From Rhodobacterales bacterium HKCCE3408 (GTDB taxonomy: Bacteria > Pseudomonadota > Alphaproteobacteria > Rhodobacterales > Rhodobacteraceae): a stretch of DNA of 64,000 nt. Positions 26,682 to 35,523 of the stretch are shown here, one piece after another. Within the stretch, counting starts at the first letter, position 1, and each line of letters opens with the position of its first letter. The stretch is taken from positions 248,001 to 312,000 of the forward strand of contig WVSN01000001.1 of assembly GCA_015689705.1 (NCBI GenBank), given 5' to 3'. The notes under the pieces are model-generated. The model was given only the letters and a program-made list of their open reading frames with translations. It had not been told where the DNA came from and searched no databases. Both the position numbers and the translations under genes were made by a program.

Positions 26682-29293
26682 ATCAGGCCGCGGAACAGGA
26701 TGATGGCGCCGGGGATCGGCTTGCCCCCGGCGGCGTTCTCCGGCGGCGGCGTCCGATGCACCTCGATCTCCAGCGACGTGCCGTTCCAGTCGGCCTCGTG
26801 CGTCTCGCTCTGGCCCGAACCGATGACCCGCGCAGCGACAGCGGACAGGTCGAGACCTTCGATGCGGGGGCCGACGACCGAATAGGGCCGGCCGACATCG
26901 TGCGCCTGCAGAAGAAAGCGCTCGCCTACGAGATCTGTGAAGCGCCGGATCGTGCCGCGGCCGTCCATCGCGATCATGCCGACACGCAGCACCCGGAACA
27001 CCGCGTCGGTCGACTGCGCCAGTTCGGACAGCATGTCGATCTTGCGCTCGTGCTCCTCGGTCAGGGAGATCAGCTCCTCATTGACCGCATGCAGTTCCTC
27101 GTTCGACCCCTGCAATTCCTCGTTCGAAGCCTGAAGCTCCTCGTTCGAAGCCTGCAGTTCCTCGTTCGCCGCCTGAAGCTCCTCTCCCGAAGCCTCGAGC
27201 CGTTCGGTCACGTGCTGGAGTGTCTCCTCGGTCAGGCGCAGGTCGCGCTCCAGTTCGCGCACCCGCCGGGTCATCAGGACGACGTCTTCGGTCTGCGCGC
27301 CGTCGCCGGCATCGGTCGGCGTGAAGCGCTCGACCCCGGTTTCCTGCCCGGGCCCGGACAGGGCGCCTGCAGGATCCTCGGGCAGCACGGATACCAGCAG
27401 GATCCGGGTCTGGCCGATCTGGTCGAGCGGTTCCACCCGAGCGATGAAGGGCCGCTTCTCGCCGTCGCCCGTGTCGATCGAGATCGATCTCGAATACGGC
27501 TCCAGCAGCCCCTGCCGTACCTTCTCCATCCCGACATTGATGGTGAAATGAAGATCGGGATGGACGATGTCCTCGACCATCCACTCGGCGAGGTGGTTCA
27601 TCGTGTCGACGAAGGCGGCGGCGTCGCCGAACCAGCTCAGCACCACGCCTTCGGTCGTCACAAGGATCGACGGCGGGGCGTAGCGCTTGAGCAGCGCATT
27701 GTAGCTTCGGATCAGCGTGTCGCGGCTGCGCAGTTCGACAATCTCGGCCTGACCGACATTCCCGCGCCGTCGGACCGGACGCTGCTCTTCCTGAAGCACG
27801 TTGGCGGCGAAGAACCCCTTTCCGGGCTGGTTCGCGAACAACGCCTCGACGAGGTTCTGCCCGGGACCGGCCTTGCGGAACAGCCGCGCACCATGATCGA
27901 CGGCCTGGAATTCCTCGTCGTAGCGGCCGACAGATTCCGACGAGCCGAGCAGGAGGTGCCCGCCGATCTTCAGGCCGAACAGGAACATCGACAGCACGCG
28001 GTTCTGGGCATGGCTGTTGAGGTAGATGAAGAGGTTGCGGCACGACACGAGGTCGAGATGCATGAACGGCGGGTCTGACAGAACGTCATGCGCTGAAAAG
28101 ATGATCTTCTGCCGAAGCGCCGGTTCCACGAGGTATCCGTCGCGGTGCCTGCGGAAGTATTTCTGCCGCAAATGGGCCGGAACCCCAGCGATCGCTTCCT
28201 CGGCGTAGAAACCGGCAGAGGCGACGTCGAGCGATTTGCGATGCACGTCGGTGGCGATGACACGGAACCGACGGTTCGACCCCGCTGCCTCCAGCGCTTC
28301 GCTCAGCTCGATCGCGATCGTGTACGCCTCCTCGCCACTCGCGCAGGCGGGAACCCAGACGCGGATCGGCGTCGGCTCCTCGGTCTGCTCGGCGGCGAGC
28401 GGATCGATCACCTTCTCGCGCAGGGCCGCCATGGCCTGCTCCTCGCGGTAGAAGGCCGTGACGCCGATCAGCAGGTCCTGGTAAAGCTCCTCCTGGGCTG
28501 CGGGCGACTGTCTCAGCAGCTCTGCATAGTCCGCCAGGCTCGAGACCCCGTGAAGCCCCTGGCGCCGGCTGATGCGGCGGTAAATCGAGGGCTTCTTGTA
28601 GGCGCTGAAGTCGGTGTGGAACCGGGCTTCGAGCAGGCGGAAGATGTCGCGCAGGATGCTCTCGGCCCGTTCACCTTCCAGCGCAGGCGGGGCCGCATCG
28701 CTCAGGACCGCGCGGATCGTCTCGGGCAATTCGGCCGCCTTCGCGGAGTGTTCGACGACGCCCGTGGCCAGCGCTGCCTGCGGCATCGACGGGAACCCTG
28801 CCTCGGCCGGCGCCTGAACAAGCACGGTGCCCCCCGCTTCGTGCAGGTGCGCCGCGCCGCGCGCGCCGTCCGAGCCGGATCCGGACAGGATCACGGCGAC
28901 GGATTTGCCGACCTCCCCCCGGGCGAGCGACTGAAACAGGATGTCGATGGGGTTCCGGGGCAGCTGGTCGCTCGCCTCGAATTCGCGCGTCCGGAAGCGG
29001 CCGTCGACGATCTCGACCGAGCGGTTCGGCCGGTTCAGAAAGATCGTGTCCGGAGCCAGTTCGGTGCCGTCATCGATATGCCGGATCGACAGCCGAGACT
29101 TCCGCGCCAGCAGCTGGTCCATCATCGACTTGTGGTCGGGCGACAGGTGCTGAACGACGACGAAGCACCAGCCTGCATCGGCCGGCGCGGCAGCGAAAAA
29201 GCGCTCCAGCGGCTCGAGTCCGCCGGCCGATGCGCCGATCGCGACGATGGCTGTGAAGTCGGTGCGCGACAGGGTTTCGTCGTCCGGGCTCAT
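26678..29293 (-). CDS. CheB-CheR fusion with coiled coil and PAS domain
   Basis: This 871-residue signalling protein starts with a CheB methylesterase domain whose triad is intact: Ser22 in GASAGG, His49 in VQHLSPDH and Asp142 in SGSGSDGARG. A CheR methyltransferase follows (IYRRISRRQG, VPACASGEEAYTIA, HDVLSDPPF, SCRNLFIY). After this come a PAS-like region, a heptad-rich coiled coil of repeated EELQASN units (about 690-745), and a final PAS domain. There is no receiver or kinase domain. Such fusions are often paired with a separate kinase or regulator, here encoded divergently 80 bases away. No chemoreceptor gene is in view. Confidence 0.92.
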   Translation of the reverse strand: MSPDDETLSRTDFTAIVAIGASAGGLEPLERFFAAAPADAGWCFVVVQHLSPDHKSMMDQLLARKSRLSIRHIDDGTELAPDTIFLNRPNRSVEIVDGRFRTREFEASDQLPRNPIDILFQSLARGEVGKSVAVILSGSGSDGARGAAHLHEAGGTVLVQAPAEAGFPSMPQAALATGVVEHSAKAAELPETIRAVLSDAAPPALEGERAESILRDIFRLLEARFHTDFSAYKKPSIYRRISRRQGLHGVSSLADYAELLRQSPAAQEELYQDLLIGVTAFYREEQAMAALREKVIDPLAAEQTEEPTPIRVWVPACASGEEAYTIAIELSEALEAAGSNRRFRVIATDVHRKSLDVASAGFYAEEAIAGVPAHLRQKYFRRHRDGYLVEPALRQKIIFSAHDVLSDPPFMHLDLVSCRNLFIYLNSHAQNRVLSMFLFGLKIGGHLLLGSSESVGRYDEEFQAVDHGARLFRKAGPGQNLVEALFANQPGKGFFAANVLQEEQRPVRRRGNVGQAEIVELRSRDTLIRSYNALLKRYAPPSILVTTEGVVLSWFGDAAAFVDTMNHLAEWMVEDIVHPDLHFTINVGMEKVRQGLLEPYSRSISIDTGDGEKRPFIARVEPLDQIGQTRILLVSVLPEDPAGALSGPGQETGVERFTPTDAGDGAQTEDVVLMTRRVRELERDLRLTEETLQHVTERLEASGEELQAANEELQASNEELQASNEELQGSNEELHAVNEELISLTEEHERKIDMLSELAQSTDAVFRVLRVGMIAMDGRGTIRRFTDLVGERFLLQAHDVGRPYSVVGPRIEGLDLSAVAARVIGSGQSETHEADWNGTSLEIEVHRTPPPENAAGGKPIPGAIILFRGLI

Positions 29294-29373
29294 CTGCTCA
29301 GTATCCGGTTTTCAGTGCGCCCGGGGATTGTTAACACGCCCCTACGGCAATTCAACATGATCGGGCCGGGACA

Positions 29374-29739
29374 ATGGCGAAGGTGCTCATTGCAGACGAC
29401 GACGCGAATTATCTCGACGCGTTCTGCGACGGAGTCGAAGCACTTGGGCACATTGCCACGGGAGTCCCGAACGGCCGGCGAGCGCTCGCTGCTCTGGAGG
29501 AGGATCATTTCGACATCGTCTTCCTCGATGTCGTGATGGGCGATGGCGGCGGCATCTCGGTGCTGCACGACATCCGGGAGTCGTGGCCGGACCTCCCGGT
29601 CGTCATCATCACCGGCCGGTCTGAAGTGGTCAGCTCCCCGATCTTCAAGAGCGGCCTCAGGGCCGCGAGCGCCAAGCTGCCCAAGACGACGTCGCTGGCC
29701 GAGCTCGACCTCGAGATCCGGAGGCTGACACGTGTCTGA
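29374..29739 (+). CDS. Single-domain response regulator
   Basis: This 121-residue receiver domain has an acidic pocket (ADDD, Asp9/Asp10), phosphoacceptor Asp52 in VFLDVVMGDGG, Thr80 in IITGR, and a conserved lysine in AKLPK near 101-104. There is no output domain, so it must act by protein contact. It lies 15 bases before the hybrid kinase gene and diverges from the CheB-CheR gene, which makes both likely partners. Confidence 0.9.
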   Translation: MAKVLIADDDANYLDAFCDGVEALGHIATGVPNGRRALAALEEDHFDIVFLDVVMGDGGGISVLHDIRESWPDLPVVIITGRSEVVSSPIFKSGLRAASAKLPKTTSLAELDLEIRRLTRV

Positions 29740-29754
29740 CCGACCAGAGGCGAC

Positions 29755-31263
29755 ATGCCCCGCGTGAGCGGGACGCAGACCGGACAGGACCGGCTTCAGA
29801 GCCTTCTCGACGCGACCGGAGTCGCCGTCTTCATCGTCGCGCGCGATGGTGCTGTGACGCCGGCGAACCGTGCGGCGCGTGACATGTCCGCGGACCGTCC
29901 GATCGACGCGCATCCGGTCGAGGATATCCGCAGCGGGGCCGGGCTGAGCGGCGCGGCGCATCCCGTGGCGCGCCTGATCGCCGATCCTGTTGGCGGCACG
30001 ATCTTCGCCAGCCATGTCGACCGCGCCGGCCAGCGCCGGATGCTGCGCTTCCGGGCAGTCGGGTGGAGCGATCCGGAGGGCGGGGCCGAGCGCATCCTGA
30101 CCATCGACGACGAGACCGAGGGCTGGCGCCTGCGCGAGGCGCTCGACCGGATCGAGCGGTTCGAGGCGATCAGCCGGCTGTCGAGCGGCGTCGCCCACGA
30201 AGCGTCCAATATCATCGGTGCGATCCGGCTGGCCGCCGATACCGGGCTTCTGGGCGACCCACCGGCCCGGCTGAGGCGCCAGCTCGAGGCGATCCAGATC
30301 GCCTGCGACCGCGGCGCCGATCTGACCGGCCAGCTTCTGGCGATGAGCGACGAGGCCGAGGGGCCGGCGGCCCGGACAGACGCTGTGGTGATCATCGCCG
30401 AGGCGCTCGAGCTTGCGCGCGTCGCCCTGCCGGCACGGATCGAGATCGAACGGCGGCTTCCGGAGGGGCCGGTCCCGGTCGACTGTCATCCCGCCGGGCT
30501 GGAGACCGCGGTGCTGACTCTCGTGCTGCGCATCGGTCCGCATTTCGACAGCGCCAAGACGGCTGACGGGCGCATTCGCGTCGCGGCCACGCATGAGGCT
30601 GGCTGGCTGCGGATTAGTGTCGCTGACGAGAGCGCGCAGGCCTCCGCATTGCCCGATCGGGCCGACGACCAGGCCTGGGCCGCCTCGAGCCTCGGGCTTG
30701 GTTCGGTCGACCGGTTCGCCGGCCGGCTCGGTGGCGCTGTCACGCTCGACCAGAGACCCGGCCGCGGCATGCAGGCCACGCTCGAATTGCCGGTCGCCGC
30801 CGCGTCCGCGAAGGGCTCCGCCACCGATGTCCCGGACCAGACCGGCATCGAGACCGATGCCTTCGAGGGACTGCGCGTTCTCGTCGTCGAGGATGACCCG
30901 CTCTATCTCGACCGGCTGACCGAGGCGCTCGAGACCCTCGGCTGCAACCCAGTCCGCGCGCGGGACGGTGCGGAAGCCATCGCGCTCGTCGAAGGGGGCG
31001 AGGCGGTCGACATCCTGCTGACCGACGTGCTCCTGCCGGGCGATGGCGACGGCTTCGCGCTGGCGCGCCGCGTGGTCGGGCTGCGCCCGGGGCTTGGCGT
31101 GATCTACATTTCCGGCTTCGCCGGCGCGCCCGGAACGCAGCGCGACCTCGTGCCGGGCCCGTTCCTGCGCAAGCCGCTTGGCCTGTCCGCCCTGCCGGAA
31201 GCGATGCGCGAGGTCCTCACTCAATCGACGCATACCGGTGGCTCCGGCGACCCCACCTCGTAG
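29755..31263 (+). CDS. Hybrid histidine kinase with degenerate ATPase domain
   Basis: This 502-residue protein has a PAS-like sensor (about 12-120), a HisKA segment with His148 in SGVAHEASNIIGAI, an ATPase-like region (about 205-347) and a C-terminal receiver (about 373-495, phosphoacceptor Asp424 in LLTDVLLPGDGDG). The ATPase region is weak: the N-box reads LETAVLTLVLRIGPHFD without the expected asparagine, and the D-box reads SVADESAQ rather than DTGxG. It may have lost autokinase activity and act as a phosphotransfer or phosphatase module. It has no transmembrane segment. Its last 43 bases overlap the convergent GGDEF-EAL gene. Confidence 0.85.
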   Translation: MPRVSGTQTGQDRLQSLLDATGVAVFIVARDGAVTPANRAARDMSADRPIDAHPVEDIRSGAGLSGAAHPVARLIADPVGGTIFASHVDRAGQRRMLRFRAVGWSDPEGGAERILTIDDETEGWRLREALDRIERFEAISRLSSGVAHEASNIIGAIRLAADTGLLGDPPARLRRQLEAIQIACDRGADLTGQLLAMSDEAEGPAARTDAVVIIAEALELARVALPARIEIERRLPEGPVPVDCHPAGLETAVLTLVLRIGPHFDSAKTADGRIRVAATHEAGWLRISVADESAQASALPDRADDQAWAASSLGLGSVDRFAGRLGGAVTLDQRPGRGMQATLELPVAAASAKGSATDVPDQTGIETDAFEGLRVLVVEDDPLYLDRLTEALETLGCNPVRARDGAEAIALVEGGEAVDILLTDVLLPGDGDGFALARRVVGLRPGLGVIYISGFAGAPGTQRDLVPGPFLRKPLGLSALPEAMREVLTQSTHTGGSGDPTS

Positions 31264-33050
31264 CGAAGCGCGCAGGCTTCGACCTCCTCCGGCGCGACGG
31301 CATCGGAGAACAGGTAGCCCTGGCCGAACTGGCAGCCCAGATCGCGCAGTGTCGCGAGCTGCTCGAGCGTCTCGATCCCTTCGGCCACGGTGGTGAAATT
31401 GGACCGCCGCGCGATGTCGATGATCGCCGAGGTGATCGCCCGCTCGGTCGGTCCGTCGGCGAGGCTTTTCACGAAGTGCCGGTCGATCTTCAGCACGTCC
31501 ACGGGCCAGCCGCTGAGATGCCTCAGCCCGCCGTAGCCGGTGCCGAAATCGTCGAGCGCGACATGCGCGCCGCGAATCCGGAGCTCGTTCAGCGTGCGGA
31601 AGACCTGACCATCCTGAGCGTCGAGCATGGTGTTCTCGGATACCTCGATGACGAGGTCGCTCCAGTCGATCTCGGTGTCGGCCACGGCCTGCTGCAGGTC
31701 GAAGACGAACTCCGCGTTGCGGAAGTCGAATTCGGTCAGGTTGATCGACAGCCGCAGCTTCGCGCCGCCGCGCTCCCGGAAGGACCGGGCGGCGTCCGAA
31801 AACTTCGCCAGCGCCTGCGGGATAAGGTGGCGCGTCAGCATTTCGGCCAGACGGTGATCGACCAGCGCCGCCGAGAACGCCTCGGGCGGCAGAAGGCCGC
31901 GTTCGGGGTCATTCCACCGCGCCAGCGCCTCGAACCCGTGGCAGAGTCCCGTGCTGAGATCGGCGATTGGCTGGAAGTACGGGCGGATGCGGTTTTTCGC
32001 CATCGCCGTTTCCATCCGCTGCACCAGCTGCCCCGAATGCATGCCGACGATCTGGTCTTCGCTGTAGAAGGTCGTCGTCCCGCGGCCGGATGTCTTCGAG
32101 GCGTACAGGCTGGCATCGGCTTGTTCGAACAGCTCGCGGAAGTCCGCGGCATGGGTCGGGTAGAGGCTTGCCCCGAGAGAGATCCGGCCGAGCTGTGTCT
32201 TTCCCATCATCGCGGATGTTCGCTGCATCGCCGTCAGACACCGGCCCATCAGCGACTCGACGAAGGGCTGGCCGCCGCGCCGCGTGTGCGTCAGAACCGC
32301 GAATTCATCACCGCCGATCCGGCCGAGCAACGCGCCCTCCGGCACGACGCTGCGCAGAGTCCGGGCGACGACCTGCAGGAAGCGGTCGCCGAACTGGTGG
32401 CCGTAGAGATCGTTGATCCGCTTGAAGTGGTCGATATCGACGACGATCAGCGCCATCGGCTCCCGGCTCGAGCGCAGGATCTCGGTCGCCTGCTCGGTGA
32501 AGGTGGCGGCATTGGTCAGGCCGGTCAGGCCATCCGTCTCTGCGATGCGCTGGACCTGGTTGAGCCGCCGGTTCGAGGCGACGAGGTCGAGTTCCAGCGC
32601 GAGCTTGCCGTAGACCGCCTCGAGCAGGAGTTCCACCGAACGGATCGCCCAGTCGAGCCGCTTCTCAGGTGCTCGCGCGGCTGGTCCGAGGTCGAGCGCG
32701 ATCGCGCCAATAAGCCGACCACCGACATCGAAGAGCTGACGCCGCAGGATGCCGTCTTTCGGCGGGTCGATGGTGATCCGGCCTTCGGGATCGGGTTCGG
32801 CACGAAGTGCGGCCATCGCTTCGGCGGCCAGGGCCCGGTCGCCTGCCGGTCCCGGAATTTCCGGCAGGCAGGACGACAGCGCTTCGAGGAAGGGGGGGTG
32901 CATGATCAGGCAGTACGAGGCCGCGCCGCTGGCCATCATGGCCGTGTGACCGGCCGCATGCATCGTCTGCTCGATATCCGAGGCGATGAAGCCGCCGCGC
33001 TGTGCAACCGGGTCTGCGAGGCCTGTCGTCATGACGGTATCGATGTCCAT
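31221..33050 (-). CDS. GGDEF-EAL cyclic-di-GMP protein
   Basis: This is a 609-residue protein if it starts at ATG 33050, though no good ribosome binding site identifies the start. The N-terminal 170 residues form a GAF-like region without a clear signature. The diguanylate cyclase motif GGDEF is intact (RIGGDEFAVL) without an obvious RxxD inhibitory site just before it. The phosphodiesterase domain keeps EAL (GFEALARW), SEN, DDFGTGY, KID and EGIE. Both making and breaking c-di-GMP are therefore possible. No membrane segments are seen. A TTAA-type motif lies in its upstream region. Confidence 0.92.
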   Translation of the reverse strand: MDIDTVMTTGLADPVAQRGGFIASDIEQTMHAAGHTAMMASGAASYCLIMHPPFLEALSSCLPEIPGPAGDRALAAEAMAALRAEPDPEGRITIDPPKDGILRRQLFDVGGRLIGAIALDLGPAARAPEKRLDWAIRSVELLLEAVYGKLALELDLVASNRRLNQVQRIAETDGLTGLTNAATFTEQATEILRSSREPMALIVVDIDHFKRINDLYGHQFGDRFLQVVARTLRSVVPEGALLGRIGGDEFAVLTHTRRGGQPFVESLMGRCLTAMQRTSAMMGKTQLGRISLGASLYPTHAADFRELFEQADASLYASKTSGRGTTTFYSEDQIVGMHSGQLVQRMETAMAKNRIRPYFQPIADLSTGLCHGFEALARWNDPERGLLPPEAFSAALVDHRLAEMLTRHLIPQALAKFSDAARSFRERGGAKLRLSINLTEFDFRNAEFVFDLQQAVADTEIDWSDLVIEVSENTMLDAQDGQVFRTLNELRIRGAHVALDDFGTGYGGLRHLSGWPVDVLKIDRHFVKSLADGPTERAITSAIIDIARRSNFTTVAEGIETLEQLATLRDLGCQFGQGYLFSDAVAPEEVEACALRYEVGSPEPPVCVD

Positions 33051-33207
33051 AGCGGTGGCGCCGAGGCGGCGCGGCGGCGTTCGGTCGGGAGGGCCGGGCC
33101 GCTGGTCCGGATGCCGCCCGGTTCCGACAATGTCTGTTCGCGCGGGACCGGGAGGAGCCGAAGCACGCCCGGACAATGCCGCACCTGCAAAGGCTACACA
33201 GAAATCG

Positions 33208-33223
33208 TTAACGAAAGATTTAA
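33208..33223. promoter_or_regulatory. Possible CtrA-like TTAA repeat
   Basis: TTAA (33208-33211) and TTAA (33220-33223) lie 8 bases apart upstream of the GGDEF-EAL gene. The CtrA consensus is TTAA-N7-TTAA, so spacing is off by one. Motility and c-di-GMP genes are often CtrA targets in this family, but the match is imperfect and I hold it weakly. Confidence 0.25.
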
Positions 33224-33250
33224 GAAATGGTGAACGCGCCCGCAGGCGGT

Positions 33251-33691
33251 TCACGAACCGGACAGCATCCCGACCAGACGGCGGGTGGCCGCGGCGTAGC
33301 CTTCGGTCCCGAGCCCGGCGATGACCGCGTCGGCCCGGCGGCTGACATAGGAGTGGTGCCGGAACGGCTCTCGCTTGTGGATGTTCGAGATATGCACCTC
33401 GATCACCGGCCCGTCATACGCATTGAGCGCATCGAGGATCGCGACGGAGGTGTGGGAATAGGCGCCCGGATTGATGATGATCCCGGCCATGCCGGAACGT
33501 GCTTCCTGGATCCAGTCGACCAGCGCGCCCTCGTGGTTCGACTGCCGCGCGTCGAGCGCCATACCCTCGGGCAGAAGCGCCCGGCACATCTCCTCCACGT
33601 CGGCCAGCGTGGCCGACCCGTAGATTTCGGGCTGGCGCTGGCCGAGAAGGTTAAGGTTCGGCCCATTGAGGAGCAGGATCGTTTGGGTCAT
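33251..33691 (-). CDS. aroQ: Type II 3-dehydroquinate dehydratase
   Basis: This 146-residue enzyme of the shikimate pathway converts 3-dehydroquinate to 3-dehydroshikimate. It shows the family pattern [21 protein letters not shown] with the catalytic tyrosine and arginine, then [28 protein letters not shown] and [17 protein letters not shown] with the catalytic histidine. The length is exactly typical. It is a single gene; the roughly 200 bases downstream, up to the GGDEF-EAL start, hold only that gene's upstream region. Confidence 0.96.
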   Translation of the reverse strand: MTQTILLLNGPNLNLLGQRQPEIYGSATLADVEEMCRALLPEGMALDARQSNHEGALVDWIQEARSGMAGIIINPGAYSHTSVAILDALNAYDGPVIEVHISNIHKREPFRHHSYVSRRADAVIAGLGTEGYAAATRRLVGMLSGS

Positions 33692-33808
33692 CTGTGTTCC
33701 GCCGGTTCGCGCGCTCTACATACCGCCGGGTTCGCGGCCCGCCTAGGCGTGGCCGTACGAGCCGCGATCCACCGTTGCTGTGCTGCATGGGCGGGTCTTG
33801 GTGGGTTA

Positions 33809-33824
33809 TGTGCTCTGTAGCACA
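33809..33824. promoter_or_regulatory. Inverted repeat upstream of the MhqO-like gene
   Basis: TGTGCT-CTGT-AGCACA is a perfect 6-bp dyad about 100 bases upstream of the dioxygenase-like gene and in the same gap as aroQ's start. Position and symmetry suit an operator for a small regulator (MarR or TetR type). No regulator gene is adjacent. Confidence 0.35.
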
Positions 33825-33927
33825 GATGGGGGATAGAGATGGGGGTTTATGTGCGCGTCGGTGCGATACACATACGGCACCGGAAACGACCGGTTTCGCC
33901 GGTCGGAGCATGGATGGAGGACACCCA

Positions 33928-34845
33928 ATGACCAGAACGATTCCCGGTCTGCACCACGTGACCGCGATCTCCGGTCCGCCGCAGGCCAATGTCGACTTCT
34001 TCACCCGCGTCCTCGGACAGCGGCTGGTGAAGAAGACCGTCAATTTCGACGATCCGGGCACGTATCACCTGTATTACGGCGACAGCGCTGGCTCGCCCGG
34101 CACGATCCTGACCTTCTTCCCCTTCGCGGACGCGGGTCCCGGCCGGGCCGGACCCGGCATGGCCTCGGCCTACGCATACTCGGTTCCAGCGGGCCAGTTC
34201 GACACGTGGATGGAGCGGCTTGCCGGTGACGCCATCGATTTCGACGGTCCTGTCGAGCGGTTCGGCAGCCGTGTCATCACGCTGCACGATCCGGACGGCG
34301 CACCGGTGGAACTCGTCGAGACGGGCCGCGATGCGGTTGATCCGACCGACGGGTTTCATTCCGTGACGCTCTGGGAGCGTGACATCGCGCCCACCGCGAA
34401 GCTTCTCACGGACATCTTCGGCTATGCCGAGGTCGGACATGAAGCCCTGGACGGAACGGAACGGCTCCGTCTGAAGGCGCCGGGCGATGCGCGCGGGGCG
34501 GTCGTCGACCTGATGCGCTCTGACGCGCCGTCGATCGGCCGGCAGGGTGCGGGGTCGATTCACCACGTCGCCTTCCGGGCCGAGAGCAACGAGGTCCAGC
34601 TTGAGTGGCGCGAGAAGCTGGCGAGCGCGGGGTTCGGCGTGACGCCCGTGATCGACCGGCAGTATTTCAACGCGATCTACTTCCGTGAACCGGGCGGCGT
34701 CCTGTTCGAGATCGCGACCGACCCGCCGGGTTTCGCGGTGGACGAACCGGCCGAGACGCTTGGCCAGTCGCTCAAACTGCCGCCGCAATACGAGCCGCTG
34801 CGCGATCGGATCGAGGCGGTGCTGCCGCCGCTGAAGGTGGCGTGA
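33928..34845 (+). CDS. Ring-cleaving dioxygenase-like VOC protein (MhqO type)
   Basis: This 305-residue protein has two VOC/glyoxalase repeats, beginning GLHHVTAISGPPQANVDFF and IHHVAFRAES. The His ligands and a late glutamate (VLFEIATD) match the MhqO/MhqA ring-cleaving dioxygenase group. In Bacillus that group belongs to a set degrading hydroquinones and protecting against electrophiles. TGGAGG precedes ATG 33928. It overlaps the following hydrolase gene by 4 bases, the same pairing as MhqO-MhqD. The substrate is inferred from family only. Confidence 0.85.
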   Translation: MTRTIPGLHHVTAISGPPQANVDFFTRVLGQRLVKKTVNFDDPGTYHLYYGDSAGSPGTILTFFPFADAGPGRAGPGMASAYAYSVPAGQFDTWMERLAGDAIDFDGPVERFGSRVITLHDPDGAPVELVETGRDAVDPTDGFHSVTLWERDIAPTAKLLTDIFGYAEVGHEALDGTERLRLKAPGDARGAVVDLMRSDAPSIGRQGAGSIHHVAFRAESNEVQLEWREKLASAGFGVTPVIDRQYFNAIYFREPGGVLFEIATDPPGFAVDEPAETLGQSLKLPPQYEPLRDRIEAVLPPLKVA

Positions 34846-35495
34846 TGGCCCGGCTCGCTCTCGCAGGGGCGCCGGCGTCGAAGGCCAGGGGCGGGCTCGT
34901 GCTCGTCCATGGCCGGGGTGCATCGGCGGCCGACATCCTCGGGCTTGGGCAGGCGCTTGGCCTGCCCGAGCTTGCACTTGCAGCGCCGGAAGCGCCCGGC
35001 AACAGCTGGTGGCCCACATCCTTCCTCGCGCCGACAGCGCAGATGGAGGATCACGTTCAGGCCGGTATCGCGGCGATCGACGCCGCGATCGCGGCGCTGA
35101 CCGAGGACGGGCTGCCGCGCGAGAAAATCGCGCTCGGCGGGTTCAGCCAGGGCGCTTGCCTCGCGCTGGAATACGCGGCCCGCAAGGGCGGGGTGAGCGC
35201 AGTCTTCGGGCTGTCCGGTGCGCTCGTCGGGACAGGCGATGCGGGCGGAGAGGCGCTGAACGAGCTTTATGGTTATGCCGACAAGACGTTCGACTATTCG
35301 ACCGATCTGTCGGGCGTCCCGGTCGTCTTCGAAGTCCATGAGCGCGATCCGCACATCCCACTCGCCCGCGTGCGCCGCAGCGTCGAGGTGTTCGACGCGC
35401 TCGGCGCGGACACGTCGCTGTCGGTCATGCCGGGCCCCGGCCATGGTATTGGCGAGGCCGGGATCACTGCGATGCGCGCCGCGCTCAACCGGTGA
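34842..35495 (+). CDS. Alpha/beta hydrolase, phospholipase/carboxylesterase family (MhqD type)
   Basis: This 217-residue hydrolase has the nucleophile elbow GGFSQGACLAL, an acidic residue in EVHERDPHIPL, and a late histidine in GPGHGIGE, completing a Ser-Asp-His triad. It starts within the stop of the dioxygenase-like gene. In the comparable Bacillus operon the hydrolase follows the dioxygenase, suggesting removal of the ring-cleavage product or its ester. A generic carboxylesterase role is equally compatible. Confidence 0.87.
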   Translation: MMARLALAGAPASKARGGLVLVHGRGASAADILGLGQALGLPELALAAPEAPGNSWWPTSFLAPTAQMEDHVQAGIAAIDAAIAALTEDGLPREKIALGGFSQGACLALEYAARKGGVSAVFGLSGALVGTGDAGGEALNELYGYADKTFDYSTDLSGVPVVFEVHERDPHIPLARVRRSVEVFDALGADTSLSVMPGPGHGIGEAGITAMRAALNR

Positions 35496-35501
35496 TAACG
35501 G

Positions 35502-35523
35502 GCGGGGGCCCTGCGGTCCCCGC
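35502..35523. terminator. Shared hairpin between convergent genes
   Basis: GCGGGGGCC and GGTCCCCGC form a 9-bp stem (one G-U pair) with a CTGC loop, in the 28 bases between the hydrolase stop and the stop of the spermidine synthase-like gene. It can serve both strands, though no long T-run is present. Confidence 0.55.

Noticed and set aside
33208-33223. Confident CtrA binding site
   Set aside because: The spacing between TTAA halves is 8 rather than 7 bases, so it is only listed with low confidence.
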